DNA from: Setaria digitata
Taxonomy: Eukaryota; Nematoda; Chromadorea; Rhabditida; Setariidae
Length of the DNA: 64,000 bases
NCBI GenBank assembly: GCA_003640385.1
Contig: RCAB01000231.1
Location: 1-64,000, forward strand
Reading direction: 5' to 3'
The position numbers and the translations under genes are program-made. A model generated the notes under the pieces. That model did no database searches. It saw only the letters and a list, made by a program, of their open reading frames with translations, and was not told where the DNA came from. Within the stretch, counting starts at the first letter, position 1. Every line of letters starts with the position of its first letter. Shown in pieces: positions 13,101 to 25,575 of this stretch.

Positions 13101-16100
13101 TTCTCTCTCCTCCTCTTCCATCCTTCTCTTCGCATTACTCAGTAGTCCCTTCCCTACCGCCACTCTTCTCTCCTTCTCTCTCCCACCTCTTGCAGTTCTG
13201 ATGGAAAGCGTTTCCAATATACGCTTGGTTGCTTGTTGCTGTTGTTTCCTAAAAAGACGTCCCGCTGGTTCAGGGTCTCTTTCCCTCGGTTCGACTCTTG
13301 GGAACTGGGAATCACTGGTCTCTTGCTTCATTTCTCCTCTTCTCGAGTGCTCCCAAAAGTCGCGGAATCTGGTTGTCAGAATCCTTAAATTTCAGTAACA
13401 CTGAAATTAAATCAAGGAATTCAACTCGCAGAATGTCCATTTGCATCTCTTCTAGATGGGTTAAAGATTTTTGAACGGGTAAATCACTTGTACTTTCCCA
13501 TTTTGAAGGTGAGATATTCTCAGCTGAGATATTCTCAGCTTTTCTGCTTTTTTTGCTTCTGAAATTAGAACCTTAAATTCCGACAAAACATCTAAGCTTT
13601 CTTCTGCACCAGTTTCATCTTTATTCTTGGATGTCTGTTTATCTCGGAAGGACTGGTCGGATTATCGCCACAAACTATTCACTGGATTATTCCAGATTGT
13701 GATTGTTTCAGTGTTTAGCAAACCATACCGATTATATCCTAGCATTTCTCAAAAAAATCTGCACCTGGTAGGATGCTAATTACCGTGAAGGCTTCCGAAA
13801 TTTCAGTCGTGGATTATTATATTGTGGATTATTACAGTGGTTTTTTCTGTCCTTCATGGACTATACCAGGTACGCATTCTTCTGGCTTCTTTACGCCTGG
13901 AAAAAACAATGTGGTAGAGAGAACGTTCGTTTTTTGTCAAACATCCTGTTTATCCGGATTTACTATACTGTTTTCTGTGTTCTTCTCTTACCCCATCACA
14001 TGCAAATTTGCTACGAAGTTTATTTTAAGGAACAGCTTAACATCGTAAGTTCACATGGATTAAAGGAGCCATAAAGATACCAGTTCAGTACATGCAGCTC
14101 ACAGTGGCGGTTCGGTGAGCACCCTCTCCGGGAAATCCCGGGTTCTAGTCAGCATGTGCTTACTCCTGTCTGTGATAGTGTGGTGCTTGTTGTATACCTA
14201 CCGCCACTGGTGTGCAACAACTCGCACATTTGTCTCTCCTCCTGTTCTCGCTACGTCTTCGTTCCACCATCATATTGACTTTGAGCAATTTTTGGACCGC
14301 TGCTGAAAAGCAGCAATCAAGAAAGATGTATTGGCTCGAGATATAAGTGCGTATTTATGGACGAGATGAATAGGTAGAAAGATGATTGAAATAGTGATGG
14401 ATGATATATTACAAGGAGATGATGTCAACCGTGATTGAGATGGTTAGAATGTTCTGCAATTTCACAAGCACAAGCAAGCTTTATACTTGATTTTTTTTTT
14501 TTTAAATTTCACTCCAAAATAGGAATTTCTTTCAGTCTAATATCTACCTTCTCGTTTGGTTCGAGTTCCGAAACCAATGACCCCGGATATCTTTACTATC
14601 TGGGAGATCATTCTGCAGAATTCTTCCCGTTCCTTTCTCTTTTTTTTTTTCTTCTTATCTTCTCTTTCTGATATATCATTTCCAGTTAACTTGATAGCGT
14701 TACATACCACTTTTTTTTTTCAGTTGTACTTCCAGCGGTTTTTAAAATGTTACCAATTTTTGCAGGCAGGATAATTCCTTATCCATGTTGCCTTCTGCGA
14801 AATGGCAACAGTATGTTTATGTTCATTAACGCTATTCCATTTCTTGCTTTTGCAAACATCGTTAGCATTTCAGAATCATTTGAATATTCCCGTTTTGATA
14901 CAATATTCCTTTTTTCATTAGAAAATATTGACGACAAACTGTTTTGTAAAATGCCGTCCTTTCTAAAAAAAAATTTTTTTTTTCCTTTTCATACTGCTAA
15001 GATGGGAATTGTAAAGAAGGTGGGTAAATTATCGAAATAATATCTATTGTTAAAATGGTTGATTATATTGACAGGGGAGATGGGACTAGTACTGGTAGAT
15101 CGATTGTAGCTTCGTTAGTAAGGTTTCATTTAGTTGGTTATGAATAGAACATTAATAGATCTGTAGTAAAGAAAATTAACAAACCAGTGATTTGGAATTT
15201 TCTCGTATTTCATGTAAATTGAGGTTTGGAATTCGATAATTGTAACTTCAAATACCCTAGGAGTATCTTAGTCTTTTCCGCAAAGTATATTATTACTTAG
15301 AATACCTGTTTTTAAAAATGATCGTTATTTATTTTTTAAGTTATTCGATTTGAAGTGCATCTTCGCGACAGTGACGGCAGTGCTGACGACAGCGGTAGGT
15401 CTTTCTGCTTGATTATTGATTATTAAAAACTTTAATTCAAAGGCAAATTCCTGTCACACTTCTTTCTGCGTTACCTTTTCTTTTCCTACCTTCCTTCTTT
15501 TCTATCTGTTGACCCATGAAGAGCAAAGGAATTCATTATTGGTTGAGCTGTAACTAATCTAATGACTGGATCATCTCTTTTATCGAATGTGAACTGCGAA
15601 AATAAGAGTGGAAATTGGCCTGACTATCCATTAAATGAGTGAAATCAAATCGAGCCTAGCCAATATCACTGCGGTCTTACTAGAATCGTTATTACTGCCT
15701 TCTCCTCTTCCTCTGCTTCACAAGCCCGTCGTGCAAAGTAACTTCACTTCAAATCGGTGTACCTGCCCACATATTTGTCGACATAATTATTTCATCATAT
15801 GATATCAAATTTTGTGTTTCTCATTTCTTTCTGTTGTTATAGCAGCAAACAGCAGCAGCTCTTTGACTCATCAAATTGTGCCATTTGGAAATGTTCGGAA
15901 TAGGGTTATCCTTCCCTTTAAAATATTGTTCTCCACTCGCTATCTCTTTTATTTATTCCTTTCACCATTGCATGGTGGTCTTTCTACCCGTCTCTGGAAA
16001 CTGTTTGAAATATCGATTTTTGTTTCAAAATGCATAATTTTCACTTTTGCATCTTCATGCAGTGTATTGTCACTCTCGGTTGCATGCTTTGTCCAGTCAC

Positions 16101-16744
16101 TTAACATCTCTAAACGCAAGCTGTCTGTTACATCTTTTGTCATCTTGTAACTTTGTTAAGTTAGGTAATTAAGGATAAATAGTTGCAATTATGCCTACTG
16201 GATATCCGAATTTCATGAAACGCACACCTCGCTGTATTCACTTTCGGCTGTGGTCACAGTTCGAAGCTTCGATTTGCAAAATGAAATTCTGACCAGCTCT
16301 GAAACTTTTTGCTTTCCATGTTTGGGAGAAAAAATGTATTGTATAGTACCTTTTAACCCGGAGACATTTGTATGCTTTTGTTCTGTTCTTCTTTTACAAT
16401 GAGTGACATATTCGCCTTTATAATTAGCTAAATATTAACTTGGTCAGGATGGTTTTTTTTTTGCTCGTCGTTAATTGTTGGTGTAAATTAAATAATTGTT
16501 TAACATGTGTTTACAGGGTACGAGTCGGAGAAACTCGACTATAAAGAACGTACGCTACTTTACGTGGAAATTGCGTCTTTTAGGCGCGCTGCCTGTTTAT
16601 CGAATTCCCTATTCTTAAATTGCTGCTACCGGTGCCTTTTAGTTGCTGCTTTCGCTCCTCATCTGCTAATTATCAGTAATCAAATTCTTGTTTGAACAGT
16701 TATTTTAACTGAGTTCGTACCATATTTTGCTGATAAAGTGTGCA
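10167..16744. other. 6.6-kb gene-poor stretch; no confident gene
   Basis: No exon here shows a recognisable family. It may hold the promoter and first exon of the minus-strand phosphatase and upstream exons of the phosphate transporter. Notable contents are a pyrimidine-rich tract at about 13080-13200, a GATC-rich patch at 13003-13040, a short tRNA-like element at about 14102-14210, and a weak chain of in-phase exon candidates at 15002-16540. Long minus-strand open frames over the pyrimidine tract are compositional. Confidence 0.5.
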
Positions 16745-19700
16745 ATGCGAGAGACCTTAGAAGCTTTTCAAGATGAGATGTTGTGGACGATCATAGTTGG
16801 CTTTTTCATTGCCTCAATTCTTGCATTTGCAATTGGTGCCAATGATACAGCAAATTCTTTCGGGACGAGTGTTGGGAGCAAGGTTTGTTAAACATTTCAA
16901 AGAGATTAATGATTTGAGCAACCAGTTTCAGAAAAAAGAGAATAGATAGATAATTTCGTAAATGTGAACACAACAGTTAGAAATTGTGCCAATAAATTGT
17001 TTGGGATAAACTTTGTTCCAGGTTCTTACGCTGCAGCAAGCTTATCTGCTGGCTTCCGTTTTTGAAACTCTTGGGGCAGCTCTACTTGGATACCAGGTCA
17101 CGGATACTATGCGAAAAGGCGTCATCGATTTGACCGTTTATAATGGTAGCGAAAATGAGCTTATGCTTGGGCAGATTTCGGTGCTGTCAGGTCAGGACAT
17201 ACATTCGTTAATATAAAATTTTTATTGATTTTTTATGAGTTGAGAGTTGTCGATTTCTGTATCATTCTGTTTTCTGACAGATTTTGGTAAAACATTTTAA
17301 AATTGAAAGTTTTTCCTTTTAGACTAATGCTGATAACAATTAGAGCATTAAAGAGATTGTTCAGGATGTGGTGCATGGCTACTTATAGCAACGTTTTTGA
17401 AACTACCAGTATCAACTACCCACAGTATTGTTGGAGCAACCCTTGGTTATTCTTTGTTGGCCCGTGGTTCACAAGGGATACGCTGGTGGCCAGTCATCCG
17501 CATATGTGAGTTACGCCACATCTGTGCCAAAGTAATTTCCAGTCATTGGTTTTTTCTTCATTATCCACTCAACAATTTGGTAACTTCTTCAGTTCATGCA
17601 GAAACTGAGTTTTTAAATTCAGGATATCCATATTCTAAGAACTGGCTCATTTACTTGATTATTTTGTGAGTTTGACATTAGAACTGAGTATGGATTGAAT
17701 TCTCTTTCTTTTCATATTAAAAGTGAAATTTTTGAGGATTGTGTATTTCAGTTATATCATGGTTCTTATCACCACTACTTTCGGGTATTGTTTCAATCCT
17801 TTTTTATTCCTTTATCGATCATGCTGTACTAAGGCGTCGACGTCCTCTGCATTGCGGCTTAATGCTCCTACCTGTTTTGTACTTCATTTGTGTAGCCGTG
17901 AACGTTTTTGCCGTCATGTACAATGGGTCTGAATGTATGTTTTCAAAGGACCATGTTATTTTTACCGATTCTGATTTCTACTTCTATTTCCAAATTTTAT
18001 TGTAAATTCATAAAGTCTCCTCTAACACTGGCACTGCTTAACTTCCTAATTGCCTATTTTGTAAAGAGCAGATCGTTCTGGAGCAAGTTGTTTGTAAAAT
18101 ATGTTTCTGTAATTTCACATGAAATGATAATAAGTCTTACAGTTTTGGGGTTCGACAAAATACCAACATGGGCTGTTCTGATAATAACATTTAGTTCAGC
18201 AGCAGTTGTTGCGTTGCTTGTGCATTTCGTTATGGCACCACAACTGAAAAAGCGTATTTTAGGTAAGTTTTTTTTTTTCTGCAGAGGAATCTATTTTACA
18301 AAGTAGGATACGTAAATATATTGTAATGGTGTAGATTTTAATAATGGTAGGTAAAGTTTTCAAGTTTCTCTCTACTTTTCGGCTATAATAAAAAATTTGT
18401 GATCATAATTAAGTCAAGTCAAAAATTCCAACTAAAAAATTGACATCACTAAATTTCTCGACTTTAATTATCGTTGCCTTCTGTAGCACTCGGCTCTTTG
18501 AAAATCGAATATCATAATTTGGCATGCAAAAATCTAACAGCAATCATAATTTCTTGCACTCCTACTCTTGAATTATTAGACAGTGTAAAAGGTCAGAATG
18601 CACTTTTCAAAGGAATTATGCATCCTTTTATTTAATTTTTTATGCCTGGTCACTTCCAAAGCTTTTATCACCAATATGTGGCTTTTCTACTGTCCATTTA
18701 AAGCATGTTTCATCAGAAAGTAGTTGTTGGTTTTGCTTTTCTGATAATGGTGTCTGTTAGTTATTGAAGACATGGTATTACCAATATATATATATATATA
18801 TATACACTTTTTGATATAATAAAAGATGGATTTTAGCTCAGAAAAAGAATACCATTAATTATAGGGTAAATAAAACTATTATTCAGTAACAATACTGTTC
18901 ATTATATGAACATTATTAGGTTAAAAAAATAATGAAATATATGTATAAAAAGATAATATTTTAGAATTGAAAGCAGCTGCCCCAAGTACAGCAACGCTCG
19001 AACGAAACGTCACTGAATCGAGTGAGTGAATTAAGTAATCTGCTAACGCTTCTTTCTGATTGGTTGGGTGGTTCTTTTTCATTTTGTAATTTTTCAAAAT
19101 AACAAGCTTAAAAGGTGTTTACATTGCTGGCTGCTTTTACTAGACCTTTGCCAAAACATGGAGCTTTGTATAAGTAGCGATTTATAACCACGTATTTCGT
19201 AAACTCAGTGCAAGGTATGAAATGGACAAGATGCTGCTCGCAGGGTTACTACTAGGTTACTTAGAAAATACCTATGAAAAATCTTGATTGTCATTGTGTC
19301 AGTGATTTCTTTTGCTATGGCAGCTCACTGTTCTGCACTGTTGGCCATGTGTGATGTTGGTATGCACTGTTTTAGAATATTGATAGATTTTTGTTTCGAA
19401 AGTGAGCTTTCCAAACCCGATGTTATTATTTCGCTATTTTCGGAAATTTTTGCTATCTCCTCATTTCATACTGATGCTTTCTAAGAAATGCATTCATATA
19501 AGCTTTGCTTATCTGGAACAGCGCGTCAGTATTTTTCAGATTTCATGTGAGGAACTGGCTATCAAATTAGGAATTTTATTTAAGGTTCCTTCTAGATTCT
19601 CTGTTTGTTTTACATGAATCTTAGATTTTACAGAAATGAGCAGTAAGTGATAATCGAGCTGAAGTACAGATGTTCCCTGTAGACGGATTCTAATTTTTAT

Positions 19701-21772
19701 TTATTTATTTATTTTTTTCAAATCTTCTGCAGAATTTCGTTAACGTTAGGTGCTGCGTGAACATGTACTGTATTCTTTGGCTGCCGCATTCCATAATTCC
19801 AAGTAATCACAAAGAGCTTAGGTCTATTTTCGAAGTGTGATTACATTTTTTTTCTAGATAATGGAAGTGGGAGAGCGTTTTCGTTAGAAAGGAGGCGAAA
19901 AAGCATCAAATATAATAAAAGGGTTAGAATCAGTAGATTCAGAAGTACGGTATTATGCGGTATTATGTTAGCTGTCTGATGGATTTTCCTAATATATGGA
20001 TGGGGCTTCAGTGCTTCCATTACTAGTTTTTTTTGCAGAAGGGAAGGGAAAGCAATCGACAGCATAGCAGCAGTTGGACAATTCGATCTAATGATGAGGG
20101 GAAGTGGAGGGAGTAGTGAATAAGGTCGTATTAATTAGGCCATTAATGTTAAAGTGATTGCTTCGGACAAACCGTTGTTCCAGATGCACGCTCTCTCTTG
20201 CACTATGAAGATGGAAAGCACCTAACATTGGGTCCAACTAGCAGTGGAGAGCAACAACTAGTTGAAATAACTGTTGATTTGTTCAACAACAACAATAATA
20301 GCAATACTAATGTGACTGTGGTAGAAGGGGAAACTGGCATGGCAACCAGCAATTTGCAAGCAAGTAATACTGATGGGCACCACGGTTTGGGCACGAATAC
20401 GGTACAACCAACGAGAAGTATCGAAACTTTCTTTCGTTCCTCCAAACCGGAAGATCCGCAAGCATCTCGATTGTTCAGCTTCCTTCAAGTGCTCACAGCT
20501 TGTTTCGGTGGTTTTGCTCATGGTGGCAACGATGTTAGGTATGATCGTGTCAAACAAATTCTTTGCCCAATTACAGTAATCAACTTGTGGATTTTTCCTC
20601 CCAAAGATTCAGGGATTTATTGAACTGAAAGAAAGGTATCGCATCGCATAACACAAATGACAAATTGAATCTTTGCTTATTATTTCTGGAATTTTCATTC
20701 AAAAATTTAATCTTTCACTGAATAATTTCATTTCTAAAATAGTCGAAGTGCTTGATTTTTAGCAATGCTATTGCACCTCTTGTTTCACTGTATGCCATTT
20801 ACAAAGAAAATTCGGTAATGCAAAGATCCACGACACCTGTTTGGCTTTTACTTTATGGTGCCGGTGGTATGTGTGTTGGTCTTTGGGTACTGGGACATCG
20901 AGTTATTTATACAGTTGGTGAGAACCTCACTAAAATCACTCCTCCGAGGTAACCGGAAAAAACTCTTTCTTTATCCAAGCGTTGATAAAAACTTTTATTT
21001 TTATGCTGTTTTTATGATGAGAAATTTTTATGCGTTTCATGAGGTAACGGAAAATAATGTTGTCGTTTTAAATTTTGCAGTTTATTGTTCTAACATCACT
21101 TTTTTTAACTTGAACGGGAAATGAAACTTCAGTGGCTTTGCAATTGAATTTGGTGCCGCTGTGACAGTATTAGCTTCTAGCAAATTTGGTCTTCCAATAA
21201 GTTCCACGCAGTGCAAGGTAGCCACATTTGTATTATGCATGTACCTAAGAATGATGTAATGTTATGAAGTTTTTCTTATCAAACGGTTTAATTGTAACTT
21301 TTGAGAATATAAAATAAGCTAACAGAATTGCTAGATATTTCTATAACATTCAGGTTGGCAGTGTGGTAGCAGTGGGTATGGTACAAGCGAGCGACTCTGT
21401 GAAATGGTCAACTTTTCGAAATATATCATTATCCTGGCTTGTTACTTTGCCTGTTACGGGTAATATTCCTTTTCAATTTTCTTCAGTAAATTGATCCATT
21501 TTTCTGCTGATTCGGAAAAAAAACGTAATTTTAATTAATTCGTGCATTTACCGTTGAACTTGAAAAGTTAAAAGAATTGCAGATCATTGGGCTGTAATTA
21601 GACTGCATGATATGAACAGGGGCAGAAGCTGAGTATTTATTACTTTTTTCTCATTGCTGGTAACTATTCCTTATAGTGGAAAAGCTTCTTCTGTCTTAAA
21701 ATTTGATTGTAGTGCGTTACAGGTATTCTCAGTGCATTGGTAATGCTGGTCGCGCGCTCGATCGTTTTATGA
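16745..21772 (+). CDS. SLC20A: Sodium-dependent phosphate transporter, PiT/SLC20 family
   Basis: Plasma-membrane Na+/phosphate symporter. Eleven exons join in perfect phase: 16745-16882, 17022-17190, 17365-17505, 17752-17934, 18143-18262, 18965-19021, 20184-20538, 20763-20948, 21133-21217, 21354-21459 and 21723-21772, giving 529 codons plus stop. The two PiT signatures are present: [16 protein letters not shown] in exon 1 and GGNDVSNAI across exons 7/8. Each repeat carries its Ser/Thr-rich re-entrant motif, [12 protein letters not shown] and SSTQCKVGSV. Hydrophobic helices flank a soluble loop in exons 6-7 with an Asn run near 20286, the usual large cytoplasmic loop. The next in-frame Met (TTG GAT GAG ATG, about 16778) is an alternative start closer to vertebrate N-termini. 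An in-frame acceptor at 16739 could also attach upstream exons. The 1.2-kb intron before exon 7 holds nothing recognised. Confidence 0.95.
18783..18805. repeat. (TA)n microsatellite in a PiT intron
   Basis: An alternating TA run of about 22 bases in the intron between PiT exons 5 and 6. Confidence 0.85.
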
Positions 21773-21924
21773 TACCACCAGTCTTTTATCTTTATTTGCT
21801 CATTCATCTGTTTTCGGTTTGTGACTGTTTAGGATAGTTGTTGTTTTGTGCAAATGAATTATAAGGTCATCTGCATCTTAGTGTCACATGCATCTACTGT
21901 TTGTTCACTTGGACAAGTGTTGTA

Positions 21925-21930
21925 AATAAA
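21925..21930 (+). terminator. Poly(A) signal of the phosphate transporter
   Basis: AATAAA 153 bases after the PiT stop codon, the first such hexamer downstream. Confidence 0.55.
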
Positions 21931-23663
21931 TTTTTGTTAGGATAATTGGATTGACAACGTTCATCGGAAAACTTGAGAAGAAAATAGCATGCTCGAACAT
22001 TACCAACATTTTTGCTGAGTGATTTGGTTGCAGAAGTGGTAAGAGAAAGAGATCTTGATGCTTACTAATCAGGTAAAATGTCCCAAAAGTCGAAAATATG
22101 GCAGAAGCTTCTTCCTTCCTTGTCACATTTTTTTGGATGAAAGCTTGATCAGGGCAGTGTGAAGCATGTTGATGGGACTGAACTAAAGTTCAGGAGCAGT
22201 CATATTTAATATATTGTTGAAGTGTTAAGAAGGAAAAAAAAATATCCCGTCAGTCTGTTTGGATTGTCTTCGGTGTAAATTACCATCTCTAAGCATCAGG
22301 AACAGTGTAGTGCAGTGGTGACCTTTCCAATCCTGACAATCCGGGTTACCCGGTGGCGAATATGAAGCAAAGGGCTGGTTGTTTCTGTTCTTTTCTATCC
22401 CAGTCAACATCGTATCAAGTGTGCGCTCCAGGGTTTTTCAGCAATTGCAGAACCAGTGTGGAAAATTGCTCCACCCGAAGCATCTGCTAGCTACTGTTTC
22501 TCGTTAAGCGTTACAACATGGTGGTGCAAGAAAGAGCTGAACTTTGTAGTCCGTCGTGATATTCATTCTACCTTGAGTTTTTATCGTGGATTTTAGAGTC
22601 GAATTTTCTCTTCATGTGTTTTCTTACATTATGGACATGGATGGGGTGATGCATCTGCACTTCTCGTTTCTGCAAATATTGCGTCGTTAATGTTATCGGA
22701 GCGACCTCTGTCATTCCTTCGCAACATTCAGCGTTATGCTTCTCTGCTTTCAACTTTTTCTATGCGCAGTATATGGTTTTGGATGAAATATGGGTCTATT
22801 ACAACTATGGAAACTGACTCGAAACTTAACTCCGGAAGAAATAAATTGACGAGACTGCTGACTGTTTATCAGCCAGGTCACGGACACTCTGTCGACCTGT
22901 CAGTAAAATTGTGGAGGTGATCATTAAATCCATTGTATATGACTTGTCTGGCCAAGTCATTATTGTCCATATATCATACCGGTATTTCAAACTGAAATTA
23001 GTTGTCTATTTTCTGTATGTAGGTTCCTGTACGTATCTCTGTACCCTTAATGTTTCTCCCACCCTTTCCTTCCCTCCGTGTTAGTTGTCTTCGTAAGAGG
23101 CAACCTGTTCTACACACCTCATGTGTTCCATATACTTACACATCACAACATTTCTTATCCTCCTTCACCTTCTGTTTCTCTCTGTACCCGTTAGCGATTT
23201 ATCGTATCAATTGATCCAGCCTCTTTATCACCTTATCTTTCCCCTTTATCTCAGTTTTCTTTCAGCCTATCCATACTTTCTGGTTCTCCTCTTTCCTCTT
23301 CTTTTTCTTGGTTGCACTTATTGTTACACTCGTTATCGTTATTATCATCTTTATCGTTTTCATTATCAGTCTTACTGTCGTTCGTTCAACTTGTTTTATA
23401 TCATATCGAGATTATTTTATTACATCAGTTAAAGTAATTCAAATTCACATACCGGACATTTCGGTTGTTTCCTGTTGTGAGCTGCTTGAAGAAAAATATA
23501 TGAGATGCAATACGGTAATATCACTACGCTCTTCTTCCTTATCTGCTTATTAACTGTTAACGAAAAACGGTTTAAGCGTATTTTAATTAATTTAGAAAGA
23601 AGAAATAATTTCAGCTTCTGTTAGTGGGGAAAAACTATTTCTACTGCTTAGCTTGTCTCCTAT

Positions 23664-23775
23664 ATTATTCTTATTATTATTATTTATTATTATTATTATT
23701 ATTATCATTATTATTATTATTNNNNNNNNNNNNNNNNNNNNNNNNNNNNNNNNNNNNNNNNNNNNNNNNNNNNNN

Positions 23776-23812
<37 letters not shown>

Positions 23813-23857
23813 TATTATTATTATTATATCATTATTATCAGTATATCATTATTATCA
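23664..23857. repeat. (ATT)n microsatellite containing an assembly gap
   Basis: A trinucleotide ATT/TTA array with a few interruptions, followed by a short diverged ATCATTATTATCAGT-like tail. The array continues on both sides of the Ns, so the gap is a collapsed or unreadable part of the same array. Confidence 0.9.
23722..23775. other. Assembly gap of 54 N
   Basis: Run of N inside the ATT microsatellite. True length is unknown; open frames through it are meaningless. Confidence 0.98.
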
Positions 23858-25564
23858 GTTGAGAAAGAGATATCCATTCCTAAAAATCTGTCTGTACTGT
23901 TTTGACGGATCCAGAATAAGTCATTCAGATTTCCGGCTTTCCTGTGGGACAGGTTAAGATAGATTGAGAATAAAGTCCTGCAGTCTTGAATCAGCAATAG
24001 TGAGGGATTGAAAAGGCAAATCGAAAAATGTTGAAATCTGCAACACTGCGGAGAGATTTGAAAGACTACTGAGAAATTATGTTATAAATTAGCAATATTT
24101 AGCAAAAAAAAAAAAACTTGAATATCGCGCCAGTTTCGTACCAGGCCTGTTATCCACTGTCTACATGCAGATTAAAAAGTATTGGATCGAGCTTAAAGTA
24201 CAGTTTTACTTTTGAAATTCTTCGTGAGGAATAAATATTTTGCTAAATACCCACCAGGTACTATTTGCTACATTAATAAGGAGGAGGTGAGTCTAGTCAG
24301 AGTGAAAAAAAATTACTAATTGAAGAGTGTTTCAGGCGAGTTTGAAAGAGGAGAAATTACTAGTTTGTGGATGATGATATTGATGGGAAGAAAAATAAAT
24401 CGGATAGACGGTTCATGTTCGTGTCCCACTGCTTCTACTACTGCCTATCACCATCTCGTACTGCTGGTAGCCAGTATAGTTGTTGTATGTAGTGATTGCT
24501 GACAGTTGTTATATTAATTGATCATTAACAGCACGATACTGATGACACTATTCTTTCAAATTCATTTCTGATAAGATATTACCGGTACTCTCAGTTTTAT
24601 CACTGCTAGCAACACTGTATCAGTAGCACTGTCACTCACTGTAATGACACGATTCAGTACGGTTATGGACAGCTTTTCAGATCCTAATATCGAAACAAGC
24701 AGTTTCTCTCTCCTGTTTTCTTACATCGTACCTAGAATACTGGGAAGCCTTCGCCTTGTTTCCATTCTGCTTTTACGATCACTTTCTGTTTATGGCATCA
24801 TCGTCTTCCAAAAATGCCGGAATCCTCCCGGGGTAAGTCGGAGCTAAACTGTAGGCAGACTAAGACAACCACCAGTAGCGTAACGAAACGAAGAAGATAC
24901 ATCCACCTTATCAAGCTCGCATGAAGCCGTGTAAGCTTTAAAATGCGATAGATGTGCCAATAAATGGAAGATCTGTTTTAAGAGGCTGATGCAAATCCAT
25001 ATTTTCCAAATAGAAAACTAGAACTACAGTGACGTTCTGCTGTCATCATCTCTCCTTTTGGATCAGTCGAAAAACCTGATTGTAATCTGGATCGGGAATC
25101 CTTTGTATAAAGATACATTTTGATGTCACTCTTCACAAACGCTATTCACGCTAAAATTTTCTTCCTTCGCTGACCGTTTCTTGTGATCCCTAAATCTGCG
25201 ATCATTTTCGTGTAACCTGCTGATTTCCAGTCCGTATCATCCATCATCTCCATCAATCTCCACTTTTTGACAGCATTTTGTGCCACAGCTACAGCTTTCG
25301 CTTCTACAATGCTTATTTTCTTATCGTTAGTCAATCCCCCCTCTTATATACATTAAGATTTTCTAAAAGAGGTTTTCCATACCTCATATTTCCCTGATAT
25401 CTTCTGTTACATTCAACTTGAATCGCTATTTTACTAGATTGACTTCATTAAAAATTAATTTTTGGGAGAAAAAAAATGCTTGTCGTGAAGGTAACTGATA
25501 GTTGAAATAATGAAGAAACGTCTTCGAATGGTAGGTACTGTGCTGTGGTATAAAAGTGAAAACT

Positions 25565-25571
25565 TTATAGG
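25565..25571 (+). promoter_or_regulatory. Putative spliced-leader acceptor ahead of the ZIP gene
   Basis: TTTATAG directly precedes GTAGA-ATG of the zinc transporter. Its position, too close to the ATG for an ordinary 5' UTR exon, suggests trans-splicing; this is inference. Confidence 0.35.
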
Positions 25572-25575
25572 TAGA

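Larger units (their letters stand above)
21931..25575. other. Intergenic with microsatellite and gap; no gene seen
   Basis: Short open frames (for example 22690-22920, 23121-23432 and a minus-strand one at 25146-25334) have no family motif and no consistent splice partners. The stretch is pyrimidine-rich at 23040-23380 and contains the (ATT)n repeat with Ns. Confidence 0.5.

Noticed and set aside
12903..13331. 142-codon minus-strand frame rich in Arg/Glu/Gln
   Set aside because: Lies opposite a nearly pure pyrimidine tract; composition alone explains the long open frame, and there is no motif or splice context.
23624..23905. Open frames of Tyr or Leu runs across the microsatellite
   Set aside because: Low-complexity repeat translated through Ns; not a gene.
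25146..25334. 62-codon minus-strand frame with mixed composition
   Set aside because: Looks somewhat protein-like, but has no recognised family, no upstream or downstream exons and no splice context.
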